Positions 1 to 9,967 of a stretch of 64,000 nucleotides of DNA are shown piece by piece. The notes under the pieces are model-generated. The model searched no databases and was not told the DNA's origin. It worked only from the letters and a program-made list of their open reading frames with translations. Each line of letters begins with the position of its first letter. Position 1 is the first letter of the stretch. Origin of the DNA: Altibacter lentus (GTDB lineage: Bacteria; Bacteroidota; Bacteroidia; Flavobacteriales; Flavobacteriaceae). The DNA is taken from the NCBI RefSeq assembly GCF_000746845.1, contig NZ_KN050846.1:2930963-2994962 (forward strand), read 5' to 3'. The translations under genes and the position numbers were made by a program.

Positions 1-234
1 AAATGAATGTGAAACGGTAGCTTGATGTGTGCGCAGATGTACTTCTATTAACTGAGTAAGTGAAATAACATTAGGGTCGTAGGTTACAATAACCCCTTCC
101 GAAAAGTCGGCATAGGCGCCCTCCGCTGCAATGTACCCTTGAAGCACTTCGTGGACCCCGGTTATGTGTTGAAAGACTGCTTCAGTGCACCAATGACATC
201 CCCCGCCGAAGCCAATTTTTTTGTAATGCTGCAT
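1..234 (-). CDS. msrA: Peptide-methionine (S)-S-oxide reductase MsrA, N-terminal part (runs off the window)
   Basis: MsrA reduces methionine-S-sulfoxide in free or protein-bound form, using a catalytic cysteine. Read on the minus strand from an ATG at 234, the frame stays open for 78 codons to the window edge. The family signature appears at once: FGGGCHWCTEAVFQ (about residues 9-22) contains the GCFWC-type active site with the nucleophilic Cys at residue 13, here with His in place of the usual Phe in the GCFWC box. The following G-Y-x-A-x-G and VTYDP segments match the family. The rest of the protein lies outside the window. It is divergent from prfA across about 115 bp. Identification is firm; the symbol rests on family membership. 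Confidence 0.88.
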   Translation of the reverse strand, partial: MQHYKKIGFGGGCHWCTEAVFQHITGVHEVLQGYIAAEGAYADFSEGVIVTYDPNVISLTQLIEVHLRTHQATVSHSF

Positions 235-302
235 ATTACTACTGTCGGTATTGTTTGATATTCATTTCAAGATTCGATAAAAATAATTAGATGAAATTAT
301 CG

Positions 303-310
303 TAAATTTG
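303..310 (+). promoter_or_regulatory. Possible -7 element (TAAATTTG) upstream of prfA
   Basis: TAAATTTG fits the Bacteroidota housekeeping -7 consensus TAnnTTTG and lies 40 bp before the prfA start. I find no convincing TTG/TTTG -33 element at the usual spacing, so this is a half-site call only. Confidence 0.35.
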
Positions 311-350
311 CAGCTGTCTATCAGTAAAGGTAGCAGGCTTATAAAGAAAT

Positions 351-1427
351 ATGCTAGAAAAACTTCAAATAGTTAAACAACGTTTCGATGAAGTGAGTGA
401 TCTTATCATTCAGCCGGATATCATCAGCGATCAAAAACAATACATTCAGCTTAATAAAGAGTACAAAGATCTTCGTTTGCTTATGAATAAGCGCGAGGAA
501 TATATACAGCTTACAAATTCAATAAAGGAAGCCGAAGAGATCATAGCAGATGGCAGTGACCCCGAAATGGTCGACATGGCCAAACTCGAGATGGAAGAGG
601 CCAAAGAGCGTATTCCCAAACTGGAAGAAGAGATCAAGTTTCTTTTAGTGCCTAAGGATCCTGAAGACGCTAAAAATGCAGTGATGGAGATTCGGGCAGG
701 AACGGGTGGAGATGAGGCAAGTATATTTGCAGGAGATCTATTTAGAATGTATTCCAAATATTGTGAGAGTAAAGGCTGGCGTACCAGCGTTGTAGATTTT
801 AGTGAAGGTACCAGTGGCGGATTCAAAGAGATCCAGTTCGAAATTGAAGGGGAAGATGTCTACGGAACGTTAAAGTTTGAAGCAGGTGTACATAGGGTAC
901 AACGGGTACCTCAAACCGAAACACAGGGACGTGTGCATACGAGTGCTGCTACCGTTATGGTATTTCCTGAAGCCGAAGAGTTTGATGTGGAAATAGATCC
1001 AAAGGAAGTGAGAGTTGATTTCTTTTGTTCTTCGGGACCCGGCGGACAATCGGTAAATACAACTTATTCGGCGGTGCGTTTAACACACATTCCAACAGGA
1101 TTGGTGGCACAATGCCAAGATCAAAAATCACAGCATAAGAATAAGGAAAAGGCTTTTAAAGTGCTGCGTTCACGTCTCTACGATATGGAGTTAGCAAAGA
1201 AGCAAGCAGAAGATGCCGCGAAACGAGGGTCTATGGTGACCAGTGGTGATAGAAGTGCAAAAATTAGAACATACAACTATCCGCAAGGACGTGTCACCGA
1301 TCACCGTATAAATCTTACCCTTTACGATCTGGGCAATATTATCGATGGGGACGTTCAAAGGATCATTGATGAATTGCAGTTAGTAAGTAATACCGAGAAG
1401 TTAAAAGAATCGGGAGAAGCCTTTTAA
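351..1427 (+). CDS. prfA: Peptide chain release factor 1 (RF1)
   Basis: RF1 recognises UAA and UAG stop codons in the ribosomal A site and triggers peptidyl-tRNA hydrolysis. The 358-residue length is normal. The catalytic GGQ motif is visible in [12 protein letters not shown], and the stop-codon-reading PxT motif appears as PQT in [13 protein letters not shown], where many RF1 proteins have PAT or PVT. The N-terminal third is helical and charged, as expected for domain 1. The C-terminal [15 protein letters not shown] block is typical of RF1 rather than RF2. The ATG at 351 gives the expected N-terminus. The stop codon abuts the pyrF start with no gap, so the two are almost certainly co-transcribed. 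Confidence 0.97.
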   Translation: MLEKLQIVKQRFDEVSDLIIQPDIISDQKQYIQLNKEYKDLRLLMNKREEYIQLTNSIKEAEEIIADGSDPEMVDMAKLEMEEAKERIPKLEEEIKFLLVPKDPEDAKNAVMEIRAGTGGDEASIFAGDLFRMYSKYCESKGWRTSVVDFSEGTSGGFKEIQFEIEGEDVYGTLKFEAGVHRVQRVPQTETQGRVHTSAATVMVFPEAEEFDVEIDPKEVRVDFFCSSGPGGQSVNTTYSAVRLTHIPTGLVAQCQDQKSQHKNKEKAFKVLRSRLYDMELAKKQAEDAAKRGSMVTSGDRSAKIRTYNYPQGRVTDHRINLTLYDLGNIIDGDVQRIIDELQLVSNTEKLKESGEAF

Positions 1428-2246
1428 ATGACTACACAGCAACTTGTTTCAGAAATACAGCGAAAAAAATCATTCCTATGCATTGGTCTGGATAGTGACA
1501 TCAATAAAATTCCCAAATACCTTCTGAAAGAAGAAGATCCTATCTTCAGCTTTAATAAGGCAATTATAGATGCGACCCATCATTTGGCGGTTGCATATAA
1601 ACCTAATACTGCATTTTATGAAGCCTCCGGACTGGCCGGTTGGAGATCGCTTCAGAAGACCATTGAATATCTCAATGCACACCATCCGGAAGTTTTTACC
1701 ATTGCCGATGCGAAACGCGGCGATATAGGGAATACTTCCTCCATGTATGCGAAAGCATTCTTTGAAAACCTCGGCTTCGATTCGGTTACCGTTGCACCGT
1801 ATATGGGAAAGGATTCTGTGGAACCATTTTTGGAATTCAACGATAAGCACACCATACTATTAGCACTTACATCCAACCCGGGAGCTTTCGATTTTCAAAC
1901 GAAATTAATAGACGATCTAGAATTGTACAAGAGTGTTTTGGAAACATCGAAGAGGTGGAAGAATGCTCAAAATTTAATGTACGTAGTAGGTGCTACCAAA
2001 GCAAGTTTCTTGGCCGATATTCGTGAAATTATTCCTAGCAGTTTTCTACTTGTGCCCGGCGTAGGAGCGCAAGGAGGAAGTCTTAAGGAAGTGTGTAAAT
2101 ACGGATTAAACGATACGGTTGGTTTGCTAATTAATGCTTCAAGAAGCATTATTTATGCTTCAGAAGGGGATGATTTTGCATCGGCTGCTGCCTCTCAAGC
2201 CGCAGAATTGCAATTTGAAATGGAACAGATCCTCAATGCTCGTTAA
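1428..2246 (+). CDS. pyrF: Orotidine-5'-phosphate decarboxylase (type 2)
   Basis: This enzyme carries out the last step of de novo UMP synthesis, decarboxylating OMP in the cytoplasm. The catalytic D-x-K-x-x-D signature is clear in [13 protein letters not shown] (near residue 90), preceded by the substrate-binding region [12 protein letters not shown]. The phosphate-binding loop [11 protein letters not shown] and the [11 protein letters not shown] segment follow in the C-terminal third. The 272-residue length and the [10 protein letters not shown] form match the longer type 2 (subfamily 2) enzymes. The start ATG directly follows the prfA stop. The downstream gene starts inside its last 11 bp, so the three genes form one translationally linked unit. 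Confidence 0.96.
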   Translation: MTTQQLVSEIQRKKSFLCIGLDSDINKIPKYLLKEEDPIFSFNKAIIDATHHLAVAYKPNTAFYEASGLAGWRSLQKTIEYLNAHHPEVFTIADAKRGDIGNTSSMYAKAFFENLGFDSVTVAPYMGKDSVEPFLEFNDKHTILLALTSNPGAFDFQTKLIDDLELYKSVLETSKRWKNAQNLMYVVGATKASFLADIREIIPSSFLLVPGVGAQGGSLKEVCKYGLNDTVGLLINASRSIIYASEGDDFASAAASQAAELQFEMEQILNAR

Positions 2247-3009
2247 GGATCAACTCCATAGAGAACTGGTTTTTAAAAAAACACCACAGCGAATCGTTTC
2301 ACTTGTTCCTTCTCAAACGGAATTGCTTGTAGACCTTCAGCTTAAAGAACAGCTTGTTGGAATCACCAAATTTTGTGTGCACCCCGGAACACTTCGAAAC
2401 GAAATAGAGGTAGTAGGAGGTACTAAACAAGTACACATCGATAAGATTCGATCCCTTGCTCCCGATGTTATCATTTGTAATAAGGAAGAAAACACAGAAG
2501 CCATGGTCAATGATTTAACTGATGTTGCTCCTGTGTGGGTAAGTGATATTGTGACCCTGGAAGATTCTTATGGAATGATAGACGCATTGGGTTCGTTATT
2601 TGATCGCACCGAAAGAGCTTCAGCGATAATTCGAAAGATTAAAGAGGAAGCATATCAATTTTCAAAACAACTTCAGCAGAAGGAGTTTAAAAAGGTCGCT
2701 TACCTTATTTGGAAAGATCCGTATATGGTAGCGGGAGGAAAGACGTTTATTAACTCATTGCTCCGGCTCAATAAATTTCAGAATATATTTACAGAAGCAC
2801 ATTCAAGATATCCTGTGATCTCGCTGGAAGAGATGCAAGGTGCCGACTTGATTTTGCTTTCCTCAGAACCTTTTCCATTTAAAGAAAATGATGTTTTAGC
2901 TCTAAAAAAAGCACTTCAAAAAGAAGTGCTATTGGTGGATGGAGAATACTTTAGTTGGTACGGCTCACGTTTGGAAAAGGCTTTTCAATACTTTAAAAAG
3001 CTTCACTAA
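2236..3009 (+). CDS. ABC-type metal/cobalamin receptor-like protein (helical-backbone fold)
   Basis: The 257-residue product resembles the substrate-binding proteins of Fe(III)-siderophore and vitamin B12 ABC importers (BtuF/FhuD-like fold). The opening [18 protein letters not shown] block is the classic start of this family, followed by [10 protein letters not shown] and the [13 protein letters not shown] segment before the long central helix. There is no signal peptide or lipobox on the chosen start, so it may act in the cytoplasm or have another export route; no permease or ATPase gene is adjacent. I chose the ATG at 2236 because it overlaps pyrF by only 11 bp; an upstream in-frame ATG at 2134 would overlap by more than 100 bp. 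A cobalamin role would suit the B12 enzymes elsewhere in the window, but that is inference. Confidence 0.75.
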   Translation: MLVKDQLHRELVFKKTPQRIVSLVPSQTELLVDLQLKEQLVGITKFCVHPGTLRNEIEVVGGTKQVHIDKIRSLAPDVIICNKEENTEAMVNDLTDVAPVWVSDIVTLEDSYGMIDALGSLFDRTERASAIIRKIKEEAYQFSKQLQQKEFKKVAYLIWKDPYMVAGGKTFINSLLRLNKFQNIFTEAHSRYPVISLEEMQGADLILLSSEPFPFKENDVLALKKALQKEVLLVDGEYFSWYGSRLEKAFQYFKKLH

Positions 3010-3189
3010 TTATTTATCGCCGTACTTTAAGGTGATGTATTGTATCTCTTCAAAGATCCTGTCGGCTTCTTGATGCAGCCGTTCACTTTGAGCTTTATCA
3101 TTTAGCGCGCTGCGGAATGACCTTTTCATTAGCGAGCGATATTTTTCTTTAAGTTTTTCTAATCTTGTTTTTTTTCTGAACAAATTCAT
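3010..3189 (-). CDS. Small Lacal_2735-like protein
   Basis: A 59-residue reading frame runs on the minus strand from an ATG at 3189 to a TAA at 3010. The product is highly charged and helical: it opens MNLFRKKTRLEKLKEKYRSL and ends QEADRIFEEIQYITLKYGDK. This pattern of a basic start, a K/E-rich helix and a second helix with H-Q-E-A-D matches the small Lacal_2735 family found across Flavobacteriaceae, whose function is unknown. Its stop lies next to the end of the convergent receptor-like gene. It is short, but the composition and family resemblance support it as a real gene. Confidence 0.7.
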   Translation of the reverse strand: MNLFRKKTRLEKLKEKYRSLMKRSFRSALNDKAQSERLHQEADRIFEEIQYITLKYGDK

Positions 3190-3314
3190 CTTTCCTTCTA
3201 CATTTACAGTGCAAAATTAATAGACTCAATAGAAAAGATGTATTAATGATAGGTTAATACTATCCTAATAAGATACTGCTAGATTCTAATTGCGTTAAAA
3301 CGTTAACGTTTCTG

Positions 3315-4028
3315 TTAATCCTGAAGCGCGAAAACCTGTTTTAATAGCGGTGTCGTACGTGCACTAATCTTCGTGCGGATGTTCTTTTCTTCTATACTTA
3401 TCATTTTATAGACACCATCCAGGGCCTGATTTGTAACATAATCTGTAAGGTCCGGGTTGACTTGATTTACGAAAGGAATACTATTATAACGTGTGATGAT
3501 CGACGTCCAGATGTCATCAGCGCCTACTTTTGAAAAAGAGTTCTTGATCACAGGGTTGAATTTAGAATATAATGCCTGATTTGTTTTACCTTCTAGATAG
3601 GAAGTGGCGGCGTTATCCGGACCGAGTAATATATTTTTAGCATCATTGAATGTGATGTCCCGTACAGCAGAAACAAAAATAGGTGTAGCTTCTTTTACCG
3701 CATCCTCGGCGGCGCGGTTTAGCAACAATAGACCTTGATCGGCCAGATCGTTTAGTCCCAGGTCTCGCAATGCCCGGTCCACCTTCTGTAATTCTTGAGG
3801 AAGGAGTATTTTTACGAGCTGATTTTTATAAAAACCGTCCTTTTGTGTCAATTTGCTCACTTGCTTATCGATACCGAAATCCAAAGCCTGTCGCAAGCCA
3901 TTGGCGATCAAAGTCGGGTCGGTGCCAATTCCTCCGCCCGGTAATGTGTTAACTACATTTTGCAGCTCGGCACAGGCACTGAGAATAAACAAGGAAAGTA
4001 CAAGAAGGGATTTCTTAAAGATTGACAT
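3315..4028 (-). CDS. DUF4197 family lipoprotein
   Basis: The 237-residue product starts with a lipoprotein signal, MSIFKKSLLVLSLFILSAC, whose Cys at residue 19 would be lipidated, so it should sit on the periplasmic face of a membrane. The remainder is mostly helical, with the DUF4197 pattern: a GLRQAL..G...V..L segment, then KILLPQEL, a D-ITFNDAKNILLG block, and TSYLEGKT followed by FNPVIKNSF. No catalytic residues are known for the family and its function is unknown. It stands alone, with the terminator of the next minus-strand gene immediately upstream. Confidence 0.85.
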   Translation of the reverse strand: MSIFKKSLLVLSLFILSACAELQNVVNTLPGGGIGTDPTLIANGLRQALDFGIDKQVSKLTQKDGFYKNQLVKILLPQELQKVDRALRDLGLNDLADQGLLLLNRAAEDAVKEATPIFVSAVRDITFNDAKNILLGPDNAATSYLEGKTNQALYSKFNPVIKNSFSKVGADDIWTSIITRYNSIPFVNQVNPDLTDYVTNQALDGVYKMISIEEKNIRTKISARTTPLLKQVFALQD

Positions 4029-4053
4029 ATGATGATTTATTTAAAGATAAAAA

Positions 4054-4080
4054 AAAGACCCTTCTAAATGAAGGGTCTTT
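4054..4080 (-). terminator. Intrinsic terminator of the T9SS-exported protein gene
   Basis: An 11-bp perfect stem, AAAGACCCTTC paired with GAAGGGTCTTT around a TAAAT loop, is followed on the minus strand by a run of T residues. It lies 25 bp past the stop of the gene at 4105-4986. Confidence 0.85.
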
Positions 4081-4104
4081 CAGTAATACTTATTACGTAT
4101 TTAA

Positions 4105-4986
4105 TTACTTGATAACTTTGATCGTCTTAGAAGCACCATCAATAGTAACTTGTACTAGATACGCTCCAGAAGATAAGTTGCTCATGTTGATTTTTGGAGA
4201 AACAGAACCTGGGCGAACCTCAAGAACTTTCTTTCCTAATACATCAAACACAACTACAGTATCAACAGCAGCTTTAGAGCTGATGTTCAATACATCTTTA
4301 ACCGGGTTTGGATATACACTGAATACATCAGCAGAGAAATCGTCAACACCAAGAACACCTTGTACAAGTCTTACATCATCAACGAAGTAAGTGTTTGTTT
4401 CAGAGTCTGAGAAAAAGTCAACACCACCGAAGAAATCAGCACCTGTGTAACCAACTACACCACCACTAGCACCGTCGATAACCAACTCATAAGTTTCAGC
4501 ATCAACATCAACTTCAGCTCTCATGGTAAACCAAGTATCTTCTGGGTATGTAAGTGCAGCACTACCACCATCATCAGCTAAAGTTCCAGCAACTAATGTA
4601 ATGTTACCAGACAAGAACTGTAGGTTGTCATTCGCACTAGGAGATACATTTCCTTGAAGGTTGAAATACCCTGTACTTCCAGAAGGAACATACATTCTCC
4701 AGAATACTGTCCAAACACCAGACGTTGCAACACCACCAAAATCAAGTACTGCATCTTGAGGACCTAAAGAAGCTGGTCCAATAAAGATTGACTGTGATCC
4801 GTCGAACGCTTGAGCGTCACTAACAATAGCATTTTGATTGTTGGTATTTGTTCCATCCCAAGTAGTCCATCTTGGAGTGAATAAAGCGCCAAGGTTGTAC
4901 GTTTCGATATCATCTACAAACTGAGCGTTTGCAGGTGCCATAGAAAATACAAAGGCTACGATTGCAAAAAAGTAAATTTTTTTCAT
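4105..4986 (-). CDS. Secreted protein with T9SS type A sorting domain
   Basis: The 293-residue product carries a signal peptide (MKKIYFFAIVAFVFSMAPANA then Q), a central beta-rich region and a C-terminal type IX secretion signal. The tail has the type A features: FSVYPNPVKDVLNIS, then VFDVLGKKVLEV, then LSSGAYLVQV and a final TIKVIK. The middle portion (residues about 30-215) includes W-x-x-W and VFWRMYVPSGSTGYFNLQG segments and reads like a jelly-roll or concanavalin-like lectin/glucanase fold; I see no catalytic signature. The ATG at 4986 gives the clean signal peptide; an in-frame start 45 bp upstream would spoil it. It probably binds or displays on the cell surface, but its ligand cannot be read. 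Confidence 0.85.
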   Translation of the reverse strand: MKKIYFFAIVAFVFSMAPANAQFVDDIETYNLGALFTPRWTTWDGTNTNNQNAIVSDAQAFDGSQSIFIGPASLGPQDAVLDFGGVATSGVWTVFWRMYVPSGSTGYFNLQGNVSPSANDNLQFLSGNITLVAGTLADDGGSAALTYPEDTWFTMRAEVDVDAETYELVIDGASGGVVGYTGADFFGGVDFFSDSETNTYFVDDVRLVQGVLGVDDFSADVFSVYPNPVKDVLNISSKAAVDTVVVFDVLGKKVLEVRPGSVSPKINMSNLSSGAYLVQVTIDGASKTIKVIK

Positions 4987-5115
4987 AATGTTTATTATTT
5001 TGTTGTTTAATATTGAAGTGCCAATATACAAAATATTTTATTAGGAAAACAAATATTTACATTTTTTTAGGATTGTATTTTATATTGTTAGACGGTAATT
5101 TCACTGTGTTTTTCG

Positions 5116-5123
5116 TAAATTTG
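5116..5123 (+). promoter_or_regulatory. Possible -7 element (TAAATTTG) upstream of icmF
   Basis: TAAATTTG lies 27 bp before the start codon and fits the TAnnTTTG consensus. The nearest TTG (5085-5087) is about 28 bp upstream, slightly outside the usual spacing, so the -33 element is uncertain. The same octamer, in the same CGTAAATTTG context, precedes prfA. Confidence 0.4.
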
Positions 5124-5150
5124 TAAGCTCATTCTTAGCGATAAATATCT

Positions 5151-8100
5151 ATGCAACAATCAACTCCTTATATTCCAAAAAATAAAGTTCGAATCGTAAC
5201 AGCTGCATCCTTATTTGATGGGCACGATGCTGCCATCAACATCATGCGCCGAATTATACAATCCACAGGTGTGGAAGTGATTCATTTAGGGCATGACAGA
5301 AGCGTAGAAGAGGTCGTCAATACGGCCATTCAGGAAGATGCGAATGCTATAGCCATGACGTCTTACCAAGGTGGACACAACGAGTATTTTAAGTATATGT
5401 ACGATTTGCTAAAGGAAAAGGGAGCCGATCATATCAAAATCTTTGGAGGGGGCGGCGGTGTGATTCTGCCTTCAGAAATAAAGGAACTTATGGAATACGG
5501 TATCACACGTATCTATTCACCGGACGACGGTCGTGAAATGGGATTACAGGGCATGATCAATGATCTCGTGAAAACTGCCGATTTCCCTATTGGTGATCGA
5601 CTTAACGGCGAGGTAGATAAACTAAGTAAAAAGGAACCGGGCGCTATTGCCCGCGTGATCTCTGCTGCAGAAAACTTTCCGGAAGTTGCGAAAGACTCAC
5701 TTCAAAAGATTCACAAAAAGAATGAAAAGATTACCACGCCTGTGCTGGGGATCACGGGAACCGGGGGTGCCGGAAAATCTTCCTTGGTGGATGAACTGGT
5801 AAGAAGATTTCTTATCGATTTTCCTGAAAAAACCATCGGGTTGATCTCTGTGGACCCATCAAAACGAAAGACGGGGGGTGCCTTGCTGGGCGATAGAATT
5901 CGTATGAATGCCATCAATTCACCCAGAGTTTACATGCGCAGTCTTGCGACGCGCCAAAGTAACCTGGCTCTGTCAAAATATGTTTCCGAAGCCATTGAGG
6001 TACTAAAAGCTGCAGAATATGATCTAATCATACTTGAAACCTCCGGAATTGGACAAAGTGATACCGAAATCCTTGATCATAGCGACCTGTCCTTATATGT
6101 AATGACACCCGAATTTGGCGCAGCAACACAACTGGAAAAAATAGATATGCTCGACTTTGCCGATCTGGTTGCTATTAATAAATTCGACAAACGCGGTTCT
6201 CTTGACGCTCTTAGGGATGTAAAGAAACAATACGTTAGAAACCACCAATTATGGGAAACTCCCGAACATGATTTGCCGGTGTTCGGAACCATCGCTTCAC
6301 AGTTCAACGACCCCGGGATGAATAAACTTTACAAGGCAATTATGGATGCCATTGTAGAAAAGACCAAAGCTGATCTCAATAGTAACTATGAAATTAGCGA
6401 TGAGATGTCCGAAAAGATCTTTGTGATCCCTCCCGCCAGAACACGCTATCTTTCTGAAATATCCGAAAATAACAGAAGCTACGATAAGAAAGTGGCAGAG
6501 CAGACCGAAGTAGCACAAAGATTATACGGGATTTATAAAACTTTAGAATCTGCTACGAACAATATCATTAAATTATCAAAACACGGTTTGGACGAGGATG
6601 GTTTTCAAGAGGTCAAAACCGATAAAAATGAAGATTTCATTAAATTATTGAGGTCAGAATTCGACCGTGTCAAGATGGACCTGGATCCGTATAATTGGGA
6701 AATTATTACAGCTTGGGATGAAAAGGTGAACCGATACAAATCACCCGTTTATACTTTCAAGGTGCGCGGCAAAGAGATCAATATCAATACGCATACGCAA
6801 TCGCTCTCACATAGCCAGATCCCAAAAGTTGCATTACCAAAGTATCAGGCTTGGGGAGACATCCTGCGTTGGACATTACAAGAAAATGTTCCGGGCGAAT
6901 TCCCTTATACAGCGGGATTGTACCCCTTCAAAAGAACCGGTGAAGACCCTGCCCGTATGTTTGCCGGTGAGGGAGGTCCTGAACGAACCAATCGCAGATT
7001 CCATTATGTGAGTGCCGGTATGCCTGCCAAACGATTGTCCACTGCTTTCGATAGTGTCACCCTATACGGGAACGACCCGGACCTGCGACCGGATATCTAT
7101 GGGAAAATAGGGAATGCAGGGGTTTCTATTTGTTGTTTGGACGATGCGAAGAAATTATATTCCGGTTTTGATCTTAGTCACGCCATGACCTCGGTAAGTA
7201 TGACCATCAATGGTCCTGCGCCTATGTTACTTGGCTTTTTCATGAATGCTGCTATCGATCAAAACTGTGAGAAGTATATTACAGAACATTCCATGGAAAA
7301 GGATGTCGAGGCCAAGATTAAGAAGATCTATTCTGAAAAAGGCATAGATCGTCCTACATATCAGGGCGAACTTCCCGAAAGTAATAACCGTCTGGGATTG
7401 ATGCTGTTGGGTGTTACGGGAGATCAAGTATTGCCTGAAGAAGTGTATAATAAGATCAAAACTGAAACATTGCAACAGGTACGGGGAACCGTCCAGGCAG
7501 ATATCCTTAAGGAGGATCAGGCGCAGAATACATGTATCTTTTCTACTGAATTTGCTTTACGATTAATGGGTGATGTGCAAGAATATTTTATTGAAAAGAA
7601 AGTAAGAAATTTCTATTCGGTCTCTATTAGCGGTTATCATATCGCCGAAGCAGGTGCAAATCCAATCACGCAATTGGCGTTTACCCTAGCTAACGGATTT
7701 ACTTACGTAGAATATTATCTATCACGTGGGATGGATATCAATGAGTTTGGGCCTAATTTATCTTTCTTTTTCAGTAACGGGGTCGATCCCGAATATGCTG
7801 TGATAGGTAGAGTAGCGCGCAAAATATGGGCTAAGGCATTGCGAGACAAATACGGAGCAAACCCTAGAGCGCAAATGTTGAAATATCACATTCAAACTTC
7901 CGGACGCTCCTTACATGCGCAGGAGATCGACTTCAACGATATTCGAACGACCTTGCAGGCTTTATATGCCATTTACGATAATTGCAACTCTCTGCATACA
8001 AATGCATATGATGAAGCAATCACGACCCCTACCGAAGAAAGTGTAAGACGAGCCATGGCCATCCAGCTTATCATTAATAAGGAACTTGGTTTGGCGAAGA

Positions 8101-8582
8101 ACGAAAACCCAATACAGGGATCTTTCATTATCGAAGAACTTACAGATCTTGTCGAAGAGGCCGTGCTTCAGGAATTTGATCGTATTACTGAAAGAGGAGG
8201 GGTACTGGGTGCCATGGAAACAATGTACCAACGCAGCAAGATCCAGGAAGAAAGTCTCTATTATGAAACCTTAAAGCACAATGGAGAGTTTCCTATTATT
8301 GGAGTCAATACTTTTTTAAGTAGCAAAGGCTCACCAACGGTCTTGCCTGTGGAAGTGATACGTGCGACAGAGGAAGAGAAACAAGCACAGATCAAAACAC
8401 TTCAAAATCTGCACAAGATGTATGAAGATAGAGCCCATGAATCCATTGAGAGGATCCAACATGCTGCGATCAACAACGAAAATATGTTCGAGCAGCTTAT
8501 GGAAGCGACCAAGGTGTGTTCACTAGGGCAGATCACTTCTGCACTTTTTGAAGTGGGCGGACAATATCGTCGAAATATGTAA
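5151..8582 (+). CDS. icmF: Fused isobutyryl-CoA mutase (IcmF)
   Basis: This 1143-residue single-chain enzyme interconverts isobutyryl-CoA and n-butyryl-CoA with adenosylcobalamin. Domain order is typical of IcmF: a B12-binding domain first (residues about 13-145, with [13 protein letters not shown] and [12 protein letters not shown]), a MeaB/ArgK-like G-protein chaperone domain (Walker A GTGGAGKS at 203-210, NKFD later), and the TIM-barrel mutase domain (from about 560). Two substrate-pocket positions argue for isobutyryl-CoA rather than methylmalonyl-CoA: Phe593 in [10 protein letters not shown] and Gln792 in AQNTCIFST, where methylmalonyl-CoA mutases carry Tyr and Arg. The gene is monocistronic by spacing. 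It needs the adenosyltransferase encoded at 56681-57253. Related chains can also act on isovaleryl/pivalyl-CoA, so the exact substrate is open. Confidence 0.93.
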   Translation: MQQSTPYIPKNKVRIVTAASLFDGHDAAINIMRRIIQSTGVEVIHLGHDRSVEEVVNTAIQEDANAIAMTSYQGGHNEYFKYMYDLLKEKGADHIKIFGGGGGVILPSEIKELMEYGITRIYSPDDGREMGLQGMINDLVKTADFPIGDRLNGEVDKLSKKEPGAIARVISAAENFPEVAKDSLQKIHKKNEKITTPVLGITGTGGAGKSSLVDELVRRFLIDFPEKTIGLISVDPSKRKTGGALLGDRIRMNAINSPRVYMRSLATRQSNLALSKYVSEAIEVLKAAEYDLIILETSGIGQSDTEILDHSDLSLYVMTPEFGAATQLEKIDMLDFADLVAINKFDKRGSLDALRDVKKQYVRNHQLWETPEHDLPVFGTIASQFNDPGMNKLYKAIMDAIVEKTKADLNSNYEISDEMSEKIFVIPPARTRYLSEISENNRSYDKKVAEQTEVAQRLYGIYKTLESATNNIIKLSKHGLDEDGFQEVKTDKNEDFIKLLRSEFDRVKMDLDPYNWEIITAWDEKVNRYKSPVYTFKVRGKEININTHTQSLSHSQIPKVALPKYQAWGDILRWTLQENVPGEFPYTAGLYPFKRTGEDPARMFAGEGGPERTNRRFHYVSAGMPAKRLSTAFDSVTLYGNDPDLRPDIYGKIGNAGVSICCLDDAKKLYSGFDLSHAMTSVSMTINGPAPMLLGFFMNAAIDQNCEKYITEHSMEKDVEAKIKKIYSEKGIDRPTYQGELPESNNRLGLMLLGVTGDQVLPEEVYNKIKTETLQQVRGTVQADILKEDQAQNTCIFSTEFALRLMGDVQEYFIEKKVRNFYSVSISGYHIAEAGANPITQLAFTLANGFTYVEYYLSRGMDINEFGPNLSFFFSNGVDPEYAVIGRVARKIWAKALRDKYGANPRAQMLKYHIQTSGRSLHAQEIDFNDIRTTLQALYAIYDNCNSLHTNAYDEAITTPTEESVRRAMAIQLIINKELGLAKNENPIQGSFIIEELTDLVEEAVLQEFDRITERGGVLGAMETMYQRSKIQEESLYYETLKHNGEFPIIGVNTFLSSKGSPTVLPVEVIRATEEEKQAQIKTLQNLHKMYEDRAHESIERIQHAAINNENMFEQLMEATKVCSLGQITSALFEVGGQYRRNM

Positions 8583-8677
8583 GCAGAGAAAATTTTACAG
8601 AAAGAGGTTGTAATGATTTGGACGCATCAAAATGATTCCAATCATACTGGTGTTAAATGATAAGACTAAGAAACACC

Positions 8678-9073
8678 TTATAGCGTCATCATCCAGGTAC
8701 GTTGCAGCTTTCTGAATTTTTTCAGCTCGTTACGAAGAATGGGTAAAAATTCCTTTCCATTGCTGTTGGCTCCTTCCAGACGTTCACAATTCTTATACAA
8801 GGCATTGGCCAATCGATTCACCGAAGCAGCATACTTGTATTTTTCTTCAGAAAAGGCCTGCTGTTCCGCTTTTAAAATTTCCGGTGCCAGAGAGACCGAT
8901 TGTTGAACGATATCTCCTGTAAAATAGATGTGCGGATCCTCTTCCCCATGAGGCCCAATAGCCGATAAGTCCTGTACCAGATAATTGGAAATGTGCCGCG
9001 AAAGCATAAGAATTTCCATAGCCTTCTTATAGATAGGCGATTGCGGCAGACCATGTGGAATATGTGGTATCAT
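8678..9073 (-). CDS. Unrecognised small helical protein
   Basis: The 131-residue product is predicted to be almost all helical, with no signal peptide or membrane segment. It has a helix with ILMLSRHISNYLVQDL, a loop with GPHGEEDPHIYF, a long charged helix (LKAEQQAFSEEKYKYAASVNRLANAL) and a basic C-terminus (LRNELKKFRKLQRTW). The layout loosely recalls four-helix-bundle proteins, but I cannot name a family. ATG at 9073 is preferred; the frame extends ten codons upstream only to a GTG. It is divergent from the Lrp-type regulator across 129 bp, so that regulator may act on it. Confidence 0.6.
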   Translation of the reverse strand: MIPHIPHGLPQSPIYKKAMEILMLSRHISNYLVQDLSAIGPHGEEDPHIYFTGDIVQQSVSLAPEILKAEQQAFSEEKYKYAASVNRLANALYKNCERLEGANSNGKEFLPILRNELKKFRKLQRTWMMTL

Positions 9074-9202
9074 TGTATGTATGTGTGGGGTTTCACAAAA
9101 CACCCAAATTTAAGCACAAATCAACACATTCTTCTTTAAAAAATAAAGTAATAATGTATATTAGCTTTAAATATTAATTTTTTTAAGCTCTTTTTTGTAA
9201 AA

Positions 9203-9646
9203 ATGAAAATCGACACATTAAACTGGAAAATTTTAAAATGCTTACAAACCAATGCACGCCAGTCTAACGCAGACATTGGACGACAAGTCGGGATAAGTTC
9301 TCCTGCGGTAAGCGAGCGTATACGAAAAATGGAAGATGCGGGAATCATACATAGTTATAAGACCGTAGTTTCACCATTTGAAACGGGGTACCAATTAAAA
9401 GCTATCATAACATTACGTGCTTTTATGGGAAAACTAAAGCCCTTTTTGGAGAAAGTAAAGACCTATGATGAGGTACTTAATTGTTATCGCATTACCGGCA
9501 ATGAGAACATCGTGATGGAAGTGGTGCTCAAGAACCAGAAGCACCTAGAGTCGTTTATCGATCAACTTATTAGTTACGGAGAAACGAAAACCCAGATCGT
9601 GCTGTCGCATGTGGTTGCCAATAATGCTATTCGGCCTGTCCAATGA
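9203..9646 (+). CDS. Lrp/AsnC family transcriptional regulator
   Basis: The 147-residue product has the standard two-domain plan. An N-terminal winged helix-turn-helix occupies residues about 3-60 (LNWKILKCLQTNARQSNADIGRQVGISSPAVSERIRKMEDAGII), and a C-terminal RAM ligand-binding domain follows (YQLKAIITLRA to VLSHVVANN). Lrp/AsnC proteins sense amino acids and act as dimers or octamers. The divergent neighbour at 8678-9073 is a plausible target. Ligand identity cannot be predicted from sequence. Confidence 0.93.
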   Translation: MKIDTLNWKILKCLQTNARQSNADIGRQVGISSPAVSERIRKMEDAGIIHSYKTVVSPFETGYQLKAIITLRAFMGKLKPFLEKVKTYDEVLNCYRITGNENIVMEVVLKNQKHLESFIDQLISYGETKTQIVLSHVVANNAIRPVQ

Positions 9647-9751
9647 TTGCGTTAAGGAATTCTTAGGGTGTGTTAAACTAAAGTCAATTAAGGGTTCTTT
9701 AATAGAGTGGACTCAACAAGAGATGTAATTTAGAAGAAAAATATAACCGCC

Positions 9752-9964
9752 ATGAAAAATTACACCTCACATTTTCTTATCATAACACTTATAAGCGGAG
9801 CACTCGGTTTTACAGGTTTAGAATACCCGGGAGCTACCTTCGTACGATTTATTTGTCTGGTTGCAGCCGTTGGACTTATGATCTCTTGTCTTGACGCTGT
9901 GCTGGTGTCCAGAAAAATCAAACGCATTAAATTAAAAGAACAACGCGAAGACGTACGTAAATAG
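9752..9964 (+). CDS. Small two-helix membrane protein
   Basis: The 70-residue product has two membrane-spanning helices (residues about 8-25 and 30-52) and a basic, charged cytoplasmic tail (SRKIKRIKLKEQREDVRK). The LIITLISGALGFTG...ATFVRFICLV arrangement recalls the small DUF1328/YtjA membrane family, though the match is by eye. It sits about 105 bp downstream of the Lrp-type gene and converges on the PfpI lipoprotein gene, whose stop is 3 bp away. Function unknown. Confidence 0.65.
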   Translation: MKNYTSHFLIITLISGALGFTGLEYPGATFVRFICLVAAVGLMISCLDAVLVSRKIKRIKLKEQREDVRK

Positions 9965-9967
9965 ATT

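Noticed and set aside
2134..2235. A longer start for the receptor-like protein
   Set aside because: It would overlap pyrF by over 100 bp; the family N-terminus begins after 2236.
5151..8582. Mis-assembled fusion of separate mutase subunits
   Set aside because: The B12-domain, G-domain, mutase order is the known IcmF architecture and the linkers are intact.
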